Positions 18,939-28,808 of a DNA stretch of 64,000 nucleotides are shown here, one piece after another (within the stretch, counting starts at the first letter, position 1; each line of letters opens with the position of its first letter). Below the pieces are notes generated by a model, which ran no database searches, was not told the DNA's origin, and saw nothing but the letters and a program-made list of their open reading frames with translations. Origin of the DNA: Cyanobium sp. CZS25K (GTDB taxonomy: Bacteria; Cyanobacteriota; Cyanobacteriia; PCC-6307; Cyanobiaceae); NCBI GenBank assembly GCA_030373325.1, contig JAUCZB010000005.1:94752-158751 (forward strand), in the 5' to 3' direction. Made by a program: the position numbers and the translations under genes.

Positions 18939-19989
18939 TCATGACTTGAGAGCGCCTGCAAGGATCGTCCTGATGGACACATCAAGTTGATGCAGTTTCA
19001 CGGGCTTGGCCAGGTATTCGGTAGCACCGGCCTCCATGCACTTTTCAAGGTCGCCCTTCATCGCCAAAGCCGTCAGCACAATGATGGGCATCGCGGCAAG
19101 CTGTGGCTTGTCACTGGCGCGGACGACGCGCATGACCTCAAAGCCATCCACAACCGGCATGGACATGTCGAGGATCAGAAGACTGGGTATCTGATGGCGA
19201 AGAAAGTCAATCGCTTCCTCGCCATTGGCCACTTGATGGATGTGGTATCCCTTGGCGGCAAGATAACGGCTGTAGATCAGTCGGTTCACCCTGCTGTCTT
19301 CCGCCAGCAGGATCTGGGGCTGATCCATCCCGACCCGGAAATCCTGAACCGAAGCTTCGGCCTCACTCGTCACAGGAAGGGGATGATTCGCCTCTGAAGC
19401 GGCCTGGATCTCAACCGGGAGATGAAAACTGAAACAACTTCCCTTGCCCACGGCCGATTGCAAGGTGATGTCACCCCATGTGCCAGCAGGATTCTCTTGA
19501 CAATCGACAGGCCTAGGCCTGTACCGGCGAATTGACGATTCAAGCCACTCTGAACCTGCACAAAGGGCTTGAAGATCAGCGCCTGGTCATTCGTATCGAT
19601 GCCGATTCCTGAATCCAGCACACTGATGTGAAGCGTCCCATGCAGAGGGTCCGCCATCTGCGTAAAAATCATGCTGGCCTGTAGGCGCACGGTTCCTGCT
19701 TCAGTTGTGAACTTGACCGCATTGCTGAGGAGGTTGATGAGGACCTGACGGATCAGCCGCTCGTCCAGCAGACAGACAGGCAGATCAGGATCAATATCCG
19801 CTGAAAGGGTTATGCCTTGAGCCTTCGCCATCGGTTGAATCGTAGTGATGCAGGATCGGCACAGTGCACTGATAGCTACAGGCTCCCGTTGCACTTCGAG
19901 CTTGCCTGCTTCGTGATCGCCACTGACATAGCCAGGCCGATGGCGCAGAGCAGCAGCCAGCCAAGCCGACGTCGCAGATGGATGGTCAT
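18939..19989 (-). pseudogene. Decayed hybrid sensor histidine kinase (HATPase + receiver) with internal junction and frameshift
   Basis: N-terminal MTIHLRRRLGWLLLCAIGLAMSVAI (ATG at 19989) runs out of frame into DHEAGKLEVQREPVAIS...INLLSNAVKFT...DSGIGI...GTGLGLSIVKRILLAHG. The frame then breaks at G4 (C4 at 19474-19477 on + strand) before GDITLQSAVGKGSCFSFHLP and a receiver domain (ILLAEDSRVNRL, LLILDMSMPVVDG, LTALA, AKPVKL). Confidence 0.85.
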
Positions 19990-20177
19990 CCGTTGGAGCC
20001 TGAATCAGGCACTCATAGATAAGATTCTTTACCAGAAAAGAGGCAGCACATCAACAATCGAAGAAAATTTCATGTTGGTCTCTGTCCGTCAGCGCAACAG
20101 AAGAAAAGCATCAGCACAGCATCAGAGAGGAGAAAAAAGAACTCATCCTCGGCCTGATGGTTAACGTGGCCAAGGGA

Positions 20178-20369
20178 TCATTCCGGACGCGACGAATACC
20201 AGCGCTCGATCCTGTAGCCCAGGATCACCACCAGAACCACCAGCCAGAACCACAGTTCCGGCGGATTGGCGTTGCACAGCACCAGCAGCAGCGCCACCTC
20301 ACTGATCAGCCAGGGAAGTTCCTGGCGCAGCAGCGGATTGCGGATCTGCCACCGGCGCTGATCGCTCAT
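20178..20369 (-). CDS. Small membrane protein downstream of NHLP-type secretion protein
   Basis: MSDQRRWQIRNPLLRQELPWLISEVALLLVLCNANPPELWFWLVVLVVILGYRIERWYSSRPE; ATGA overlap with upstream HlyD-like gene. Confidence 0.6.
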   Translation of the reverse strand: MSDQRRWQIRNPLLRQELPWLISEVALLLVLCNANPPELWFWLVVLVVILGYRIERWYSSRPE

Positions 20370-21706
20370 GGCCATCCCCCGGGCTGACGCAGGGAAGGGC
20401 GGTCCCAGAGACGATCAATACGCAGATTGCGATAACCGCCAGTGAGGGAGCGAAGCCCCGGGAGCACGTAAGTGATCGGGGTGCGCCACTCCACATAGGC
20501 ATGGGCTGCGATCGTGAGCCCCTCCCTGACGGGGAACACCCCGCTGCCGCCCGAGAGGGTCCAGCGGTAGCCGTCCCGGCTGGTGGGATCGCGCTCCAGC
20601 TCGATCTCCGTTCGCATCACCGGCCCCTGCTTGAGGAGATCACGAGCCAGCTGGGGGTTGCCGATGGTGGTGGAAATGTCTTCCTCCGTGGCCGGCAGGG
20701 CCAGCACCTGGTTCACCTTGCCCACAATCCCACCGAAACGGCCCCGCTGATCCCAGAGGGGCACCACCTCCACCGGCAAACCCACCGGAAGACGGCGGGC
20801 ATCGGCGGGGGCGAAATAGGCGACGGCTCGCAGCCGCGGGGCACCCGCAGCGGGGGTGGCGGTCCTGCCCAGGGTCCCCAGGCGCTGACCGGTGGCCACC
20901 GTCTGGCCCTGGATCACCTGCAGGTCCAGCACCGTGCCGTCCCGGTCGGCCAGCACCTGGCCGTCATAGGCCAGGCGGGCCTCGGTGACACGGATCTGAC
21001 GGCGCAGATCGTCGATCTGATAGCGGCGCTGCAGGGCCTGGGTCTGGATGTCCAGCTTCACCTGCTCGTAGCGCGTGAGCAGATCCTTCTCCTGGATCCG
21101 CACCGCATCGAGGCTGACGCTGGTGCTGGTCAGGCCCTGCTCGGCCGCCACCACCTCGGACGCCAGGGGGGCCACCACCTCCCGCCCACTCAGCCAGCGC
21201 AGGTTGCGCACCTTCTCCGCGTAGGTGGCGGCCAGCTCCTCGTAACGGCGTCGATCCTGGGCGAGCTTGGCGAGGGAGGTGTCCACGCTGAGCTTCTCGC
21301 TCTCCAGCCGCAGGGAGTCACGCCGGTCGAGCTCGCGGTTGTGGCGCTCCAGCTGGGCCAGGTTGCCCCGCTGCTGCTGCAGCTGGCGATCGAGGACCGG
21401 CAGGTAGAGCTCCATCAGCACCTGTCCCTTACGCACCTCCTCCCCAACGGCGACCCGCAGGCGCCGGACCTGCCCACCGGCGCGGGCATCGAGCAGGCCG
21501 GCCGTGTCGGGGTACAGCAGCACCCCCTGCCCCATCACTTCCGTGGGCACCGGCCAGAACAGCACCCACAGCCCCAGAGCCCCGCCCATGGCCACCAGCG
21601 CGGCCCCAACCTGGCCGCGATCGCTCAGGCCGCCCCAGCGTCGACGCAGGGCCTCCACCGGCCGGCGGGGCCGCGCTGCACCGGTCGGGGGAGCGGAGGA
21701 GGCCAT
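20366..21706 (-). CDS. HlyD/NHLP bacteriocin-system secretion (membrane fusion) protein
   Basis: N-terminal TM, GQGVLLYPDTAGLLDARAGGQVRRLRVAVGEEVRKGQVLMEL, coiled-coil hairpin, VLADRDGTVLDLQVIQGQTVATGQRLGTL, C-terminal YVEWRTPITYVLPGLRSL. Confidence 0.85.
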   Translation of the reverse strand: MASSAPPTGAARPRRPVEALRRRWGGLSDRGQVGAALVAMGGALGLWVLFWPVPTEVMGQGVLLYPDTAGLLDARAGGQVRRLRVAVGEEVRKGQVLMELYLPVLDRQLQQQRGNLAQLERHNRELDRRDSLRLESEKLSVDTSLAKLAQDRRRYEELAATYAEKVRNLRWLSGREVVAPLASEVVAAEQGLTSTSVSLDAVRIQEKDLLTRYEQVKLDIQTQALQRRYQIDDLRRQIRVTEARLAYDGQVLADRDGTVLDLQVIQGQTVATGQRLGTLGRTATPAAGAPRLRAVAYFAPADARRLPVGLPVEVVPLWDQRGRFGGIVGKVNQVLALPATEEDISTTIGNPQLARDLLKQGPVMRTEIELERDPTSRDGYRWTLSGGSGVFPVREGLTIAAHAYVEWRTPITYVLPGLRSLTGGYRNLRIDRLWDRPSLRQPGGWP

Positions 21707-21737
21707 GGCGCCAGCATGGAGGATGGGAGGCCGGCTG

Positions 21738-22802
21738 TCAGCACGGCAGGACGCCCAATCCAGCCAGGGCCGAGCAATCGGCCGCGCCGGCGATCACATC
21801 GGCCAGCAGGGGAGCGAGGACCGGCACCTGGGCGAAGGCGCCGCCGAAACCGCTGAAGACCCAGAGACCCGCCGCGCCGGGGAGCGGCCCGACCAGGGGA
21901 AGCCCACCGGTGCAGAAGGCGACCGGCACCTGGCGGTAGGGCCCCGGCAGGGCGGCGAGCGCCGGATCGAGCCCCGCCAGCCCCTGGCGCAGACGTACCT
22001 CCATCGCCGCCGCCGCAGGCGCCTCGCCGGTGTCCAGGCCGGGGCGCACCAGGCTGATCTGTCCCAGCAGCAGCCCCTCGCCCCAGGGGGCGAAACCGGC
22101 GTCGACGATCCAGCGCTCCTCGCGCAGCGCCGGGGCCGCCCCCTCCAGCGCCGGCCGTCGCCAGTGGCGGGGCTGCACGATGCGGCGACGGCTGGCGTGA
22201 CGAAGCCAGGGGCCGGCGGCGGCCGGCGGAAGGGCGTGGCGCGCCGGCAGAGCCAGGACCCCGGCCCAGCTGGCGCGCTGGCGCTCCGGCAGAGCGGGGG
22301 CGAGGCGGCGGCAACCGGCCCCGGCCGCCAGCACCACCTGATCCGCCGAGTGGGTCCCTCCGGGCGCCAGTTCCAGTCGCCAGCCACCGGCCCGCGGCCG
22401 CGGCGGTCCCAGGACCCGCCCCCGGAGCAGCTGGACCCCGGCGGCGGCCAGCACCCGCGGCAGGGCGGCCATCAGCACGGCGCTGTCCACCTGGGCGAAG
22501 GGGGGACGCAGCAGGGCCGTGCTCCAGACGCCGCCATGGAGGCGCAGACCGCAGCCTCGCCAACCGAGGAAACCGTGGCGTGCCTCGAGCCGTCGCCAGC
22601 GGGCCGGAGCCTGACGCAACAACCGACCAAGGGGACCGGGGGCCCCGGCCCACCAGGCCACCCCGCCATAGCTGAGGGACGTGGCCATCGCCTCCCCCGC
22701 ATCGACCAGGGTCACGCCCAGGCCCCGCTCCACCAGCGCCAGGGCGAGCAGGCTTCCGGCCAGGCCGCCCCCCACGACGGTCAGCCGGCCGGGGGCGGGC
22801 AC
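21738..22802 (-). CDS. FAD-dependent oxidoreductase (DAO/glycine oxidase family)
   Basis: Rossmann LTVVGGGLAGSLLALALVERGLGVTLVDAG; QVVLAAGAGCRRL; C-terminal LWVFSGFGGAFAQVPVLAPLLADVI. Confidence 0.85.
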   Translation of the reverse strand: MPAPGRLTVVGGGLAGSLLALALVERGLGVTLVDAGEAMATSLSYGGVAWWAGAPGPLGRLLRQAPARWRRLEARHGFLGWRGCGLRLHGGVWSTALLRPPFAQVDSAVLMAALPRVLAAAGVQLLRGRVLGPPRPRAGGWRLELAPGGTHSADQVVLAAGAGCRRLAPALPERQRASWAGVLALPARHALPPAAAGPWLRHASRRRIVQPRHWRRPALEGAAPALREERWIVDAGFAPWGEGLLLGQISLVRPGLDTGEAPAAAAMEVRLRQGLAGLDPALAALPGPYRQVPVAFCTGGLPLVGPLPGAAGLWVFSGFGGAFAQVPVLAPLLADVIAGAADCSALAGLGVLPC

Positions 22803-22804
22803 CC

Positions 22805-23389
22805 TCAGATCTGCAGGGTGAAGGAGCCGATCACCACAGCGAAGAGGTCCTTCACCTTGTTCCAGCGCGCTTCGTTGGTGCTGGCGGCGAAGGTGTAGAG
22901 CCGGCCACGGTCGACCACCACGGTGGCCAGCTCGTGGCGATCGCGGTCGGCCAGATGGACCGTGTATTCCAGGTCGTAGTAGGTGCGGCCGCCCTGCTCG
23001 CGCTCATGGGCCTCCACCAGTTCGGCGTCCCGGCCGCTGCCTTCCGGTGAGATGACGCTGCGGCGCAGGGTCTCGCCCACCTCCACGGCACTGCCCAGCT
23101 GGCTGAGATCCCGGTCGGGGGTGACCTCGGACACCACCAGGCTCAGGGTTTCGTCGCTGTTGATCAGGTCGTGGAAGACCACCTGGGGGCCATTGCTGAC
23201 CTGCACCCGGGTCCAGCCGGTGGGGTAGAGAAAGGCATAGCGGCCATCCGGGCTCTGGAAGGAATTCAGGCCCGCGGCGGCGGCGCTGCAGCTGGTGATC
23301 AGGGTGCCCAGTAGCAGGGACAGGAGAAGACCCACCAGGCGTGACGTCCTCAAGGGAATCCGGGAATCGCGGTGCAGCGGTGAGGCCAT
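22805..23389 (-). CDS. PsbP/CyanoP photosystem II lipoprotein
   Basis: Lipobox LITSC; GLNSFQSPDGRYAFLYPTGWTRVQVSNGPQVVFHDLINSDETLSLVVSEV...YYDLEYTVH...HELATVVVDRGRLYTFAASTNEARW. Confidence 0.92.
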   Translation of the reverse strand: MASPLHRDSRIPLRTSRLVGLLLSLLLGTLITSCSAAAAGLNSFQSPDGRYAFLYPTGWTRVQVSNGPQVVFHDLINSDETLSLVVSEVTPDRDLSQLGSAVEVGETLRRSVISPEGSGRDAELVEAHEREQGGRTYYDLEYTVHLADRDRHELATVVVDRGRLYTFAASTNEARWNKVKDLFAVVIGSFTLQI

Positions 23390-23454
23390 GACGAAAGGTC
23401 CGAAAGGGGGCGTGGGGCTGGTGATGTGTCGACATTCTCGCCCTGGCGAGGGAC

Positions 23455-24732
23455 CTACCAACGGAGGCGTCCAAGTCGGCGGGACGTCCAGCGGAGGGGG
23501 GCCGTGAGCCCCCAGGAGCGGCTGCGGAGGATTGCTTCCAGCTGTCTGGCGAGGTGCTCGCAGGAACGGTTGCTCCGGTGGAGGTGCTCCTGGTTCTCTG
23601 CAAGCTGGTGAGCGGAAGCAGCAAGCCGCTGTTGGCGCTCCAGCTCCAACCGAACCGAGAGGGAGCCAACCTCTGGCTGATCCCTGCCAGGGAAGGCGAT
23701 CTCGTGAAGGCCGGGAGGGCAATCGAAGGACGCCATGAATCCGCCCAGGTCGAAAAACGCCAGCGGCTGAAGCTTGCAGCAGGTGACCAGAACCCTGCCG
23801 GAGGGATCGATCGCGAGACCCTTCGGGCCGCCCTCCTGGGGATTGATCTGCCCGCGGCGGAAGAGGGATTCCTCCATCGTGAGAGCGGAAAGGATCGGGT
23901 CGTGGATGCCTCTCCAGTCCCCATCTGACCGATGGTAGATGTGAACGTAGGGAGCTCCGGCATCGGCCACGAGGATAAACTTCCCGTCGTGACTGAAGTG
24001 AATGCCATGGGGATAGGCCAGTCCGCGCAAAACCCCCTGAGGATCGGTGTGAGGTGAGATCCCCTCGTCAGCGTCATGGAGAAGCACACTCTGGGTGCAA
24101 TGGGAACTCGTGGCCACCCAACGCCCCTGCGGAGCGATGTGGATGCCATCCGGCAGATCAATCCAGCGCCGGAGCAGGAGATCTTCTGCCAGCACGCGAA
24201 TGCCGTCCGTGATGTCAAGCAGGAACCGGCCGACCGAATCACTCCAGTTGCTGCAGACCAGCAGTTCGTAGCAGTCAGGGCTCAGGGCACGGGCGTCAAG
24301 CGATCCCGGCCCATGCAGCAGCAATCCCTCACCGCAAGGGATGATCTTCAGGGGAGCCAGGGAATCGGGCAAACCGTTGTGATCCTCCCCCAGGCGGTAG
24401 ATCACCAGATCTCCCGAACGGTTGCCCACGGCCAGGTGGTGATCGTCGAGGAAGGTGAGGCCATGGGGATCGATCAGTTCCGGTGAGGTCAGCCGCACGG
24501 CCTGGCTGAGCACGATCCTGGGCCCAGCCTCTGAATCAACCCGGTTGAACTTGAAGAAGACAACGCCACAACCCTTGTAGTCCGCCAGCGCCAGGCAGCA
24601 CCCATCGGAACGAAAGCAGAGATCCTCGCCGCAGCCAACGGCGGCGATCTGATCACGAACGGAAGGGGGCGCCTCCAAAGGAAGTTCCCGCAGTGCCAAG
24701 GGCTGCTCCGGATTAAACAGCGTGTCAGTCAA
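23455..24732 (-). CDS. Beta-propeller-like protein with glycosyltransferase-type C-terminal tail
   Basis: Repeated propeller motifs ([70 protein letters not shown]), then a coiled region and [15 protein letters not shown]. Confidence 0.75.
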   Translation of the reverse strand: MTDTLFNPEQPLALRELPLEAPPSVRDQIAAVGCGEDLCFRSDGCCLALADYKGCGVVFFKFNRVDSEAGPRIVLSQAVRLTSPELIDPHGLTFLDDHHLAVGNRSGDLVIYRLGEDHNGLPDSLAPLKIIPCGEGLLLHGPGSLDARALSPDCYELLVCSNWSDSVGRFLLDITDGIRVLAEDLLLRRWIDLPDGIHIAPQGRWVATSSHCTQSVLLHDADEGISPHTDPQGVLRGLAYPHGIHFSHDGKFILVADAGAPYVHIYHRSDGDWRGIHDPILSALTMEESLFRRGQINPQEGGPKGLAIDPSGRVLVTCCKLQPLAFFDLGGFMASFDCPPGLHEIAFPGRDQPEVGSLSVRLELERQQRLAASAHQLAENQEHLHRSNRSCEHLARQLEAILRSRSWGLTAPLRWTSRRLGRLRW

Positions 24733-24876
24733 GTAGCAGGGACAAAAAGCGAGCGCTCACCAAGAAAGAACCGGGTCGGGCGGAGTGCCAGCGCCCTTCC
24801 CACCAGACCCATCCTTACCCGGCGCCCAGCCCCCGCGAGCGGGCCGCCTAGATTCACCCCATCTGCAGCCGGTCCG

Positions 24877-25476
24877 CTGAGCGGTTTCACCCGACCCCTG
24901 GCCAGGCTGATCGACCAGTTCGAACGCCTGCCGGGCATCGGCCCCCGCACGGCCCAGCGGCTGGCCCTGCACCTGCTGCGCCAGCCGGAAGAGCAGATCC
25001 GCAGCTTCGCCGATGCCCTGCTGGCGGCCCGCAGCCAGGTGGGGCAATGCCGCCGCTGTTTCCATCTTTCAGCCGAGGAGTTCTGCGAGATCTGCCGCAA
25101 CGAGGAACGGCGCAACGGCCAGATCTGTGTGGTGGCCGACTCCCGCGACCTGCTGGCGATGGAACGCAGCCGCGAATTCCATGGGCACTATCACGTGCTG
25201 GGCGGACTGATCTCGCCGATGGATGGGGTCGGTCCGGAGCTGTTGCAGATCCAGCCGCTGGTGGAGCGGGTCGACCGGGAGGGGGTCGTCGAGGTGATCC
25301 TGGCCCTGACCCCCAGCGTGGAGGGCGACACCACCAGCCTCTACCTGGCCCGTCTGCTCAAACCCTTCACGAGCGTCAGCCGCATCGCCTACGGACTGCC
25401 GGTGGGGGGTGAGCTGGAATACGCCGACGAGGTGACCCTGGCCCGGGCGTTCGAAGGCCGCCGCCGGATGGAATGA
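24877..25476 (+). CDS. recR: Recombination mediator RecR; start codon uncertain (CTG 24877 proposed)
   Basis: [31 protein letters not shown]; Cys4 zinc motif [16 protein letters not shown]; Toprim [39 protein letters not shown]. No in-frame ATG/GTG/TTG upstream of the HhH region. Confidence 0.92.
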   Translation: MSGFTRPLARLIDQFERLPGIGPRTAQRLALHLLRQPEEQIRSFADALLAARSQVGQCRRCFHLSAEEFCEICRNEERRNGQICVVADSRDLLAMERSREFHGHYHVLGGLISPMDGVGPELLQIQPLVERVDREGVVEVILALTPSVEGDTTSLYLARLLKPFTSVSRIAYGLPVGGELEYADEVTLARAFEGRRRME

Positions 25477-27119
25477 CGCGCTCTCAGGACAGCCACCAGA
25501 GCCAGGCCTTCGATCTTTTGGCCACCTTTCTCGAGACCACAACGGGCCCAACGGAGCGCCTGTCATGGCTTCCGACCGCAGGCACCCTGCCGCACTTCAG
25601 TCAGCGATGGGGAGGGCACAGCTACTTCACCGCCCTGACCAGCGCCCTGCGCAGCCTGGGCCAGGTCATCTTCATCAACAACCCGATCAGTGGTCTGCTG
25701 CTGTTGCTGGCGTTGCTGGGGCAATCGCCCGCTATGGGACTCTTCTCGGCCCTGGGCGTCGCCACGGCGAACCTCACCGCCAAGGCGATCGGCTGTGATC
25801 GGGGGGCGCGGTGCAACGGCATCTATGGCTTCAATGGCGCCCTTGTGGGCAGTGCCGCCGCCGCCTTCCGGACTCCCGGGCCCCTGAGGGCCTGGCTGGT
25901 GGTGGTGGCCATCGGGGCCGCCCTCACCACGCTGCTGCTCCACCACCTGGGCCGCTGGCTGATCCAGCGGCTCGGGCTGCCGCCCCTGACCCTGCCGTTC
26001 TGCCTGGTCACCTGGCTGATGCTCACCGTGGTGATGGCCCTCCACAATCCCGCCATGGATGTGCTGCGGGGCGCCATCCCAGCGGCCCAGGGTCCCGGTG
26101 TCGCCGTCCTGCTGCTGGGGGTCGTACGGGGCTTCGGCCAGGTGTTCCTCTGCCCGTCCCTGCTCAGCGGCTTGCTGGTGCTCGGGGCCGTTGCCGCCGG
26201 CAGCCCCCTGGCCGCCCTGATCGGCCTGGCCGGAGGGCTGGTCTCCAGCCTCAGCGCGCTGGCCCTCGGCATGGCCCCAGGGGCCATCGCCCTTGGGCTG
26301 GGCAGCTACAACGGCGTCCTCACCGCCATCGCCATCGGCGGCACCTTCTATGCCACCACCCGCGGCAGCGTTCTGATCGCCCTGGTCGCCGGCGCGGGAT
26401 CCAGCCTGGTGACCCGGGCCCTGGGCCCGGCGTTCGCCAGCGCAGGGCTTCCCCTGCTCACCCTGCCGTTCATCGTGGCCACCCTGGCCACCATGGTGAC
26501 GGTGCGCCGTGCCCTTCCTTCCCTCCTGCCGGTCGCCCTGCATTCGGTGCTCACCCCCGAGGAGCACCGCCAACGGTTCGTTGTCGCGACATCGCTGCTC
26601 TCGGATTTTCGCCGCCAATTGCATCGGGCCCTGTCCGGGGAGCGCCAGGTGGCGCTGCTCCCCCTGGCGGAGGTCTCCCAGCGCCAGCGGCTGCAGACCC
26701 TGTTCGCCGAACTCGATCGGGACGGAAGTGGCACTCTCAGCCTGGCGGAGCTGACCGACGGTCTCAGGCGGCAACAGCCCGAAACCAGGCGGGACGCCAC
26801 CTCGAGGCCCCCGGAGCGGCTGCTGGAGGAGGTCTTGGAGGGCATGGATCTCGATGGCGATGGCCAGGTGGATGCCGAGGAATTCGCTGAACTGATGCTG
26901 CGGCTGCGCCGCCTGCACGGGGGCCGCGAGCGGCTGCTCACCTACCTGCAGCCCGTGGATGCCGACGGCAATGACCGGTTGGAACCCGCCGAGCTCGACC
27001 GGCTGCTGAGCAGCGTCGGCCAACCCCGCCTGACAGCCCGGGAACACCAGCAAATGTTCGGCCTCGATGGCCGTGGCCTGAGCTGGGAAAGCTTCATCGA
27101 CCGACTGCTGCTGACCTGA
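25473..27119 (+). CDS. Urea transporter-like channel fused to a C-terminal EF-hand domain
   Basis: Hydrophobic duplicated domain: [19 protein letters not shown]...[15 protein letters not shown]...[11 protein letters not shown] and [16 protein letters not shown]...[19 protein letters not shown]...LPFIVATL. Then EF loops [40 protein letters not shown] overlap with recR. Confidence 0.9.
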   Translation: MTRSQDSHQSQAFDLLATFLETTTGPTERLSWLPTAGTLPHFSQRWGGHSYFTALTSALRSLGQVIFINNPISGLLLLLALLGQSPAMGLFSALGVATANLTAKAIGCDRGARCNGIYGFNGALVGSAAAAFRTPGPLRAWLVVVAIGAALTTLLLHHLGRWLIQRLGLPPLTLPFCLVTWLMLTVVMALHNPAMDVLRGAIPAAQGPGVAVLLLGVVRGFGQVFLCPSLLSGLLVLGAVAAGSPLAALIGLAGGLVSSLSALALGMAPGAIALGLGSYNGVLTAIAIGGTFYATTRGSVLIALVAGAGSSLVTRALGPAFASAGLPLLTLPFIVATLATMVTVRRALPSLLPVALHSVLTPEEHRQRFVVATSLLSDFRRQLHRALSGERQVALLPLAEVSQRQRLQTLFAELDRDGSGTLSLAELTDGLRRQQPETRRDATSRPPERLLEEVLEGMDLDGDGQVDAEEFAELMLRLRRLHGGRERLLTYLQPVDADGNDRLEPAELDRLLSSVGQPRLTAREHQQMFGLDGRGLSWESFIDRLLLT

Positions 27120-27230
27120 GGACGCTCCCCCATCGGGCCGGATCGATGGCCGAGGCGATGACCCTATTGTCTGAATCCCCCGTCCTGGCCTGCCCTCCGG
27201 TGCACGGAGGGGCCGGTTGTCTTCTCAGCG

Positions 27231-28172
27231 ATGCCAGCCACCAGCCGCTACAGCGCCATCCCTCCCATCGAGCGGCTGCCGGACTGGATCCGTCGCCCGC
27301 TGGGTGAGGCCACGGCCACCGAGCGGGTGCAGGGGGTGGTCAAACAGCAGCGGCTGCACACCATCTGCGAGGAGGGCCGCTGCCCTAACCGGGGTGAGTG
27401 CTACGCCGCCGGCACGGCCACCTTCCTGCTGGGCGGGCCCATCTGCACCCGCAGCTGCGCCTTCTGCCAGGTGGACAAGGGCCGGGCGCCGCTGCCCCTC
27501 GACGGGGGTGAAGCGGAGCGGGTGGCGGAGGCGGTGCAGGCGCTCAACCTGCGCTACGTGGTGCTCACCGCCGTGGCCCGCGACGACCTTGCCGACCACG
27601 GCGCCAGCCTGTTCACCGCCACCATCGCCGCGATCCGCCGCCGCGATCCAACGGTGATGATCGAGGTGCTGACCCCCGATTTCTGGGGCGGTCACCCCGA
27701 CCCCGAAGCGGGCCGCCGGGCCCAGCGGCAACGGCTGGCCGCGGTGCTGGCCGCCGCACCGGTGTGCTTCAACCACAACCTGGAGACGGTGGAGCGCCTC
27801 CAGGGCGACGTGCGCCGCGGCGCCACCTACCGCCGTTCCCTGGAGCTGCTTGCCGCAGCCCGGGAGCTGGCGCCGCAGATTCCCACCAAATCCGGCCTGA
27901 TGCTGGGGCTCGGCGAAACGGCCACGGAGGTGGTGGCCAGTCTGGAGCACCTGCGGGCCGCCGGCTGCCAGCGGCTCACCCTGGGCCAGTACCTGCGCCC
28001 CTCCCTGGCCCACATTCCCGTGGCGCGCTACTGGCGGCCGGAGGAGTTCGAGGAGCTGGGCGCCATCGCCCGGGAACTGGGATTTGATCAGGTGCGCAGC
28101 GGCCCCCTGGTGCGCAGCAGTTACCACGCCGCTGGGGAGGAGATCCCGCTCCAGGAGCGTCAGCGGCCGTAG
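27231..28172 (+). CDS. lipA: Lipoyl synthase
   Basis: [13 protein letters not shown]; radical SAM cluster [47 protein letters not shown]. Confidence 0.96.
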   Translation: MPATSRYSAIPPIERLPDWIRRPLGEATATERVQGVVKQQRLHTICEEGRCPNRGECYAAGTATFLLGGPICTRSCAFCQVDKGRAPLPLDGGEAERVAEAVQALNLRYVVLTAVARDDLADHGASLFTATIAAIRRRDPTVMIEVLTPDFWGGHPDPEAGRRAQRQRLAAVLAAAPVCFNHNLETVERLQGDVRRGATYRRSLELLAAARELAPQIPTKSGLMLGLGETATEVVASLEHLRAAGCQRLTLGQYLRPSLAHIPVARYWRPEEFEELGAIARELGFDQVRSGPLVRSSYHAAGEEIPLQERQRP

Positions 28173-28711
28173 GTGGCCGTGAACGTGGCGGCTCCAAGGC
28201 TGTTGGCGTTCACCAGGAAACCCGCCAGGGCGGCCGTGGCTCCAGCGGGAAGCGGCAGCCGCTCCACCTTGAGGGCATGGAGGCTGAAGATGTAGCGATG
28301 GGGCGGATCTCCCACCGGCGGGCAGGGGCCTCCCCAGCCGGGAAGGCCGTAATCCGTACCCACCTGACGGGCACCGGGCGGCAGGGCCGAACCATCCGTG
28401 AGGCCGGCGCCGGCCGGCAGGGAGCGCAGGCTGGCGGGCAGATCGATCACCACCCAGTGCCACCAGCCACTGCCACCGGTGGGGGCGTCGGGATCATGCA
28501 CCAGCAGGGCGAAGCTGCGGGTCCCCGCCGGCGGGTGGCTCCAGCTCAGGGCCGGCGAGACATTCTCGCCGCTGCAACCGAAGCCGTTGAACACGTGGCG
28601 CAGGGGGATCGCGGCGCCGGCCGGAAGGTCGGAGCTGCGCAGGGAGAAGTCGGCCGCTGAGGCGCCCGGCACCGCCAGAAGCAGAGACAGGGCGACAAGA
28701 AAGGGGCGCAT
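28160..28711 (-). CDS. YbhB/YbcL family Raf-kinase-inhibitor-like (PEBP) protein, exported
   Basis: Signal peptide [90 protein letters not shown]. Confidence 0.94.
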   Translation of the reverse strand: MRPFLVALSLLLAVPGASAADFSLRSSDLPAGAAIPLRHVFNGFGCSGENVSPALSWSHPPAGTRSFALLVHDPDAPTGGSGWWHWVVIDLPASLRSLPAGAGLTDGSALPPGARQVGTDYGLPGWGGPCPPVGDPPHRYIFSLHALKVERLPLPAGATAALAGFLVNANSLGAATFTATYGR

Positions 28712-28760
28712 GGCCGTTCAATGCCCAAAGCGGATCCAACCTATCGATCAGCGCCTTCGC

Positions 28761-28787
28761 TGAGGTGAGGTGAGGTGAGGTGAGGTG
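28761..28787. repeat. Pentanucleotide microsatellite (TGAGG)5
   Basis: TGAGGTGAGGTGAGGTGAGGTGAGGTG between 28711 and 28809. Confidence 0.95.
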
Positions 28788-28808
28788 CGCTGCGCCTTCC
28801 TGCCGTTC

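Noticed and set aside
25563-27053. 496-aa minus-strand ORF antisense to the urea transporter-EF-hand gene
   Set aside because: Gln/Gly-rich shadow ORF; the + strand has clear domains.
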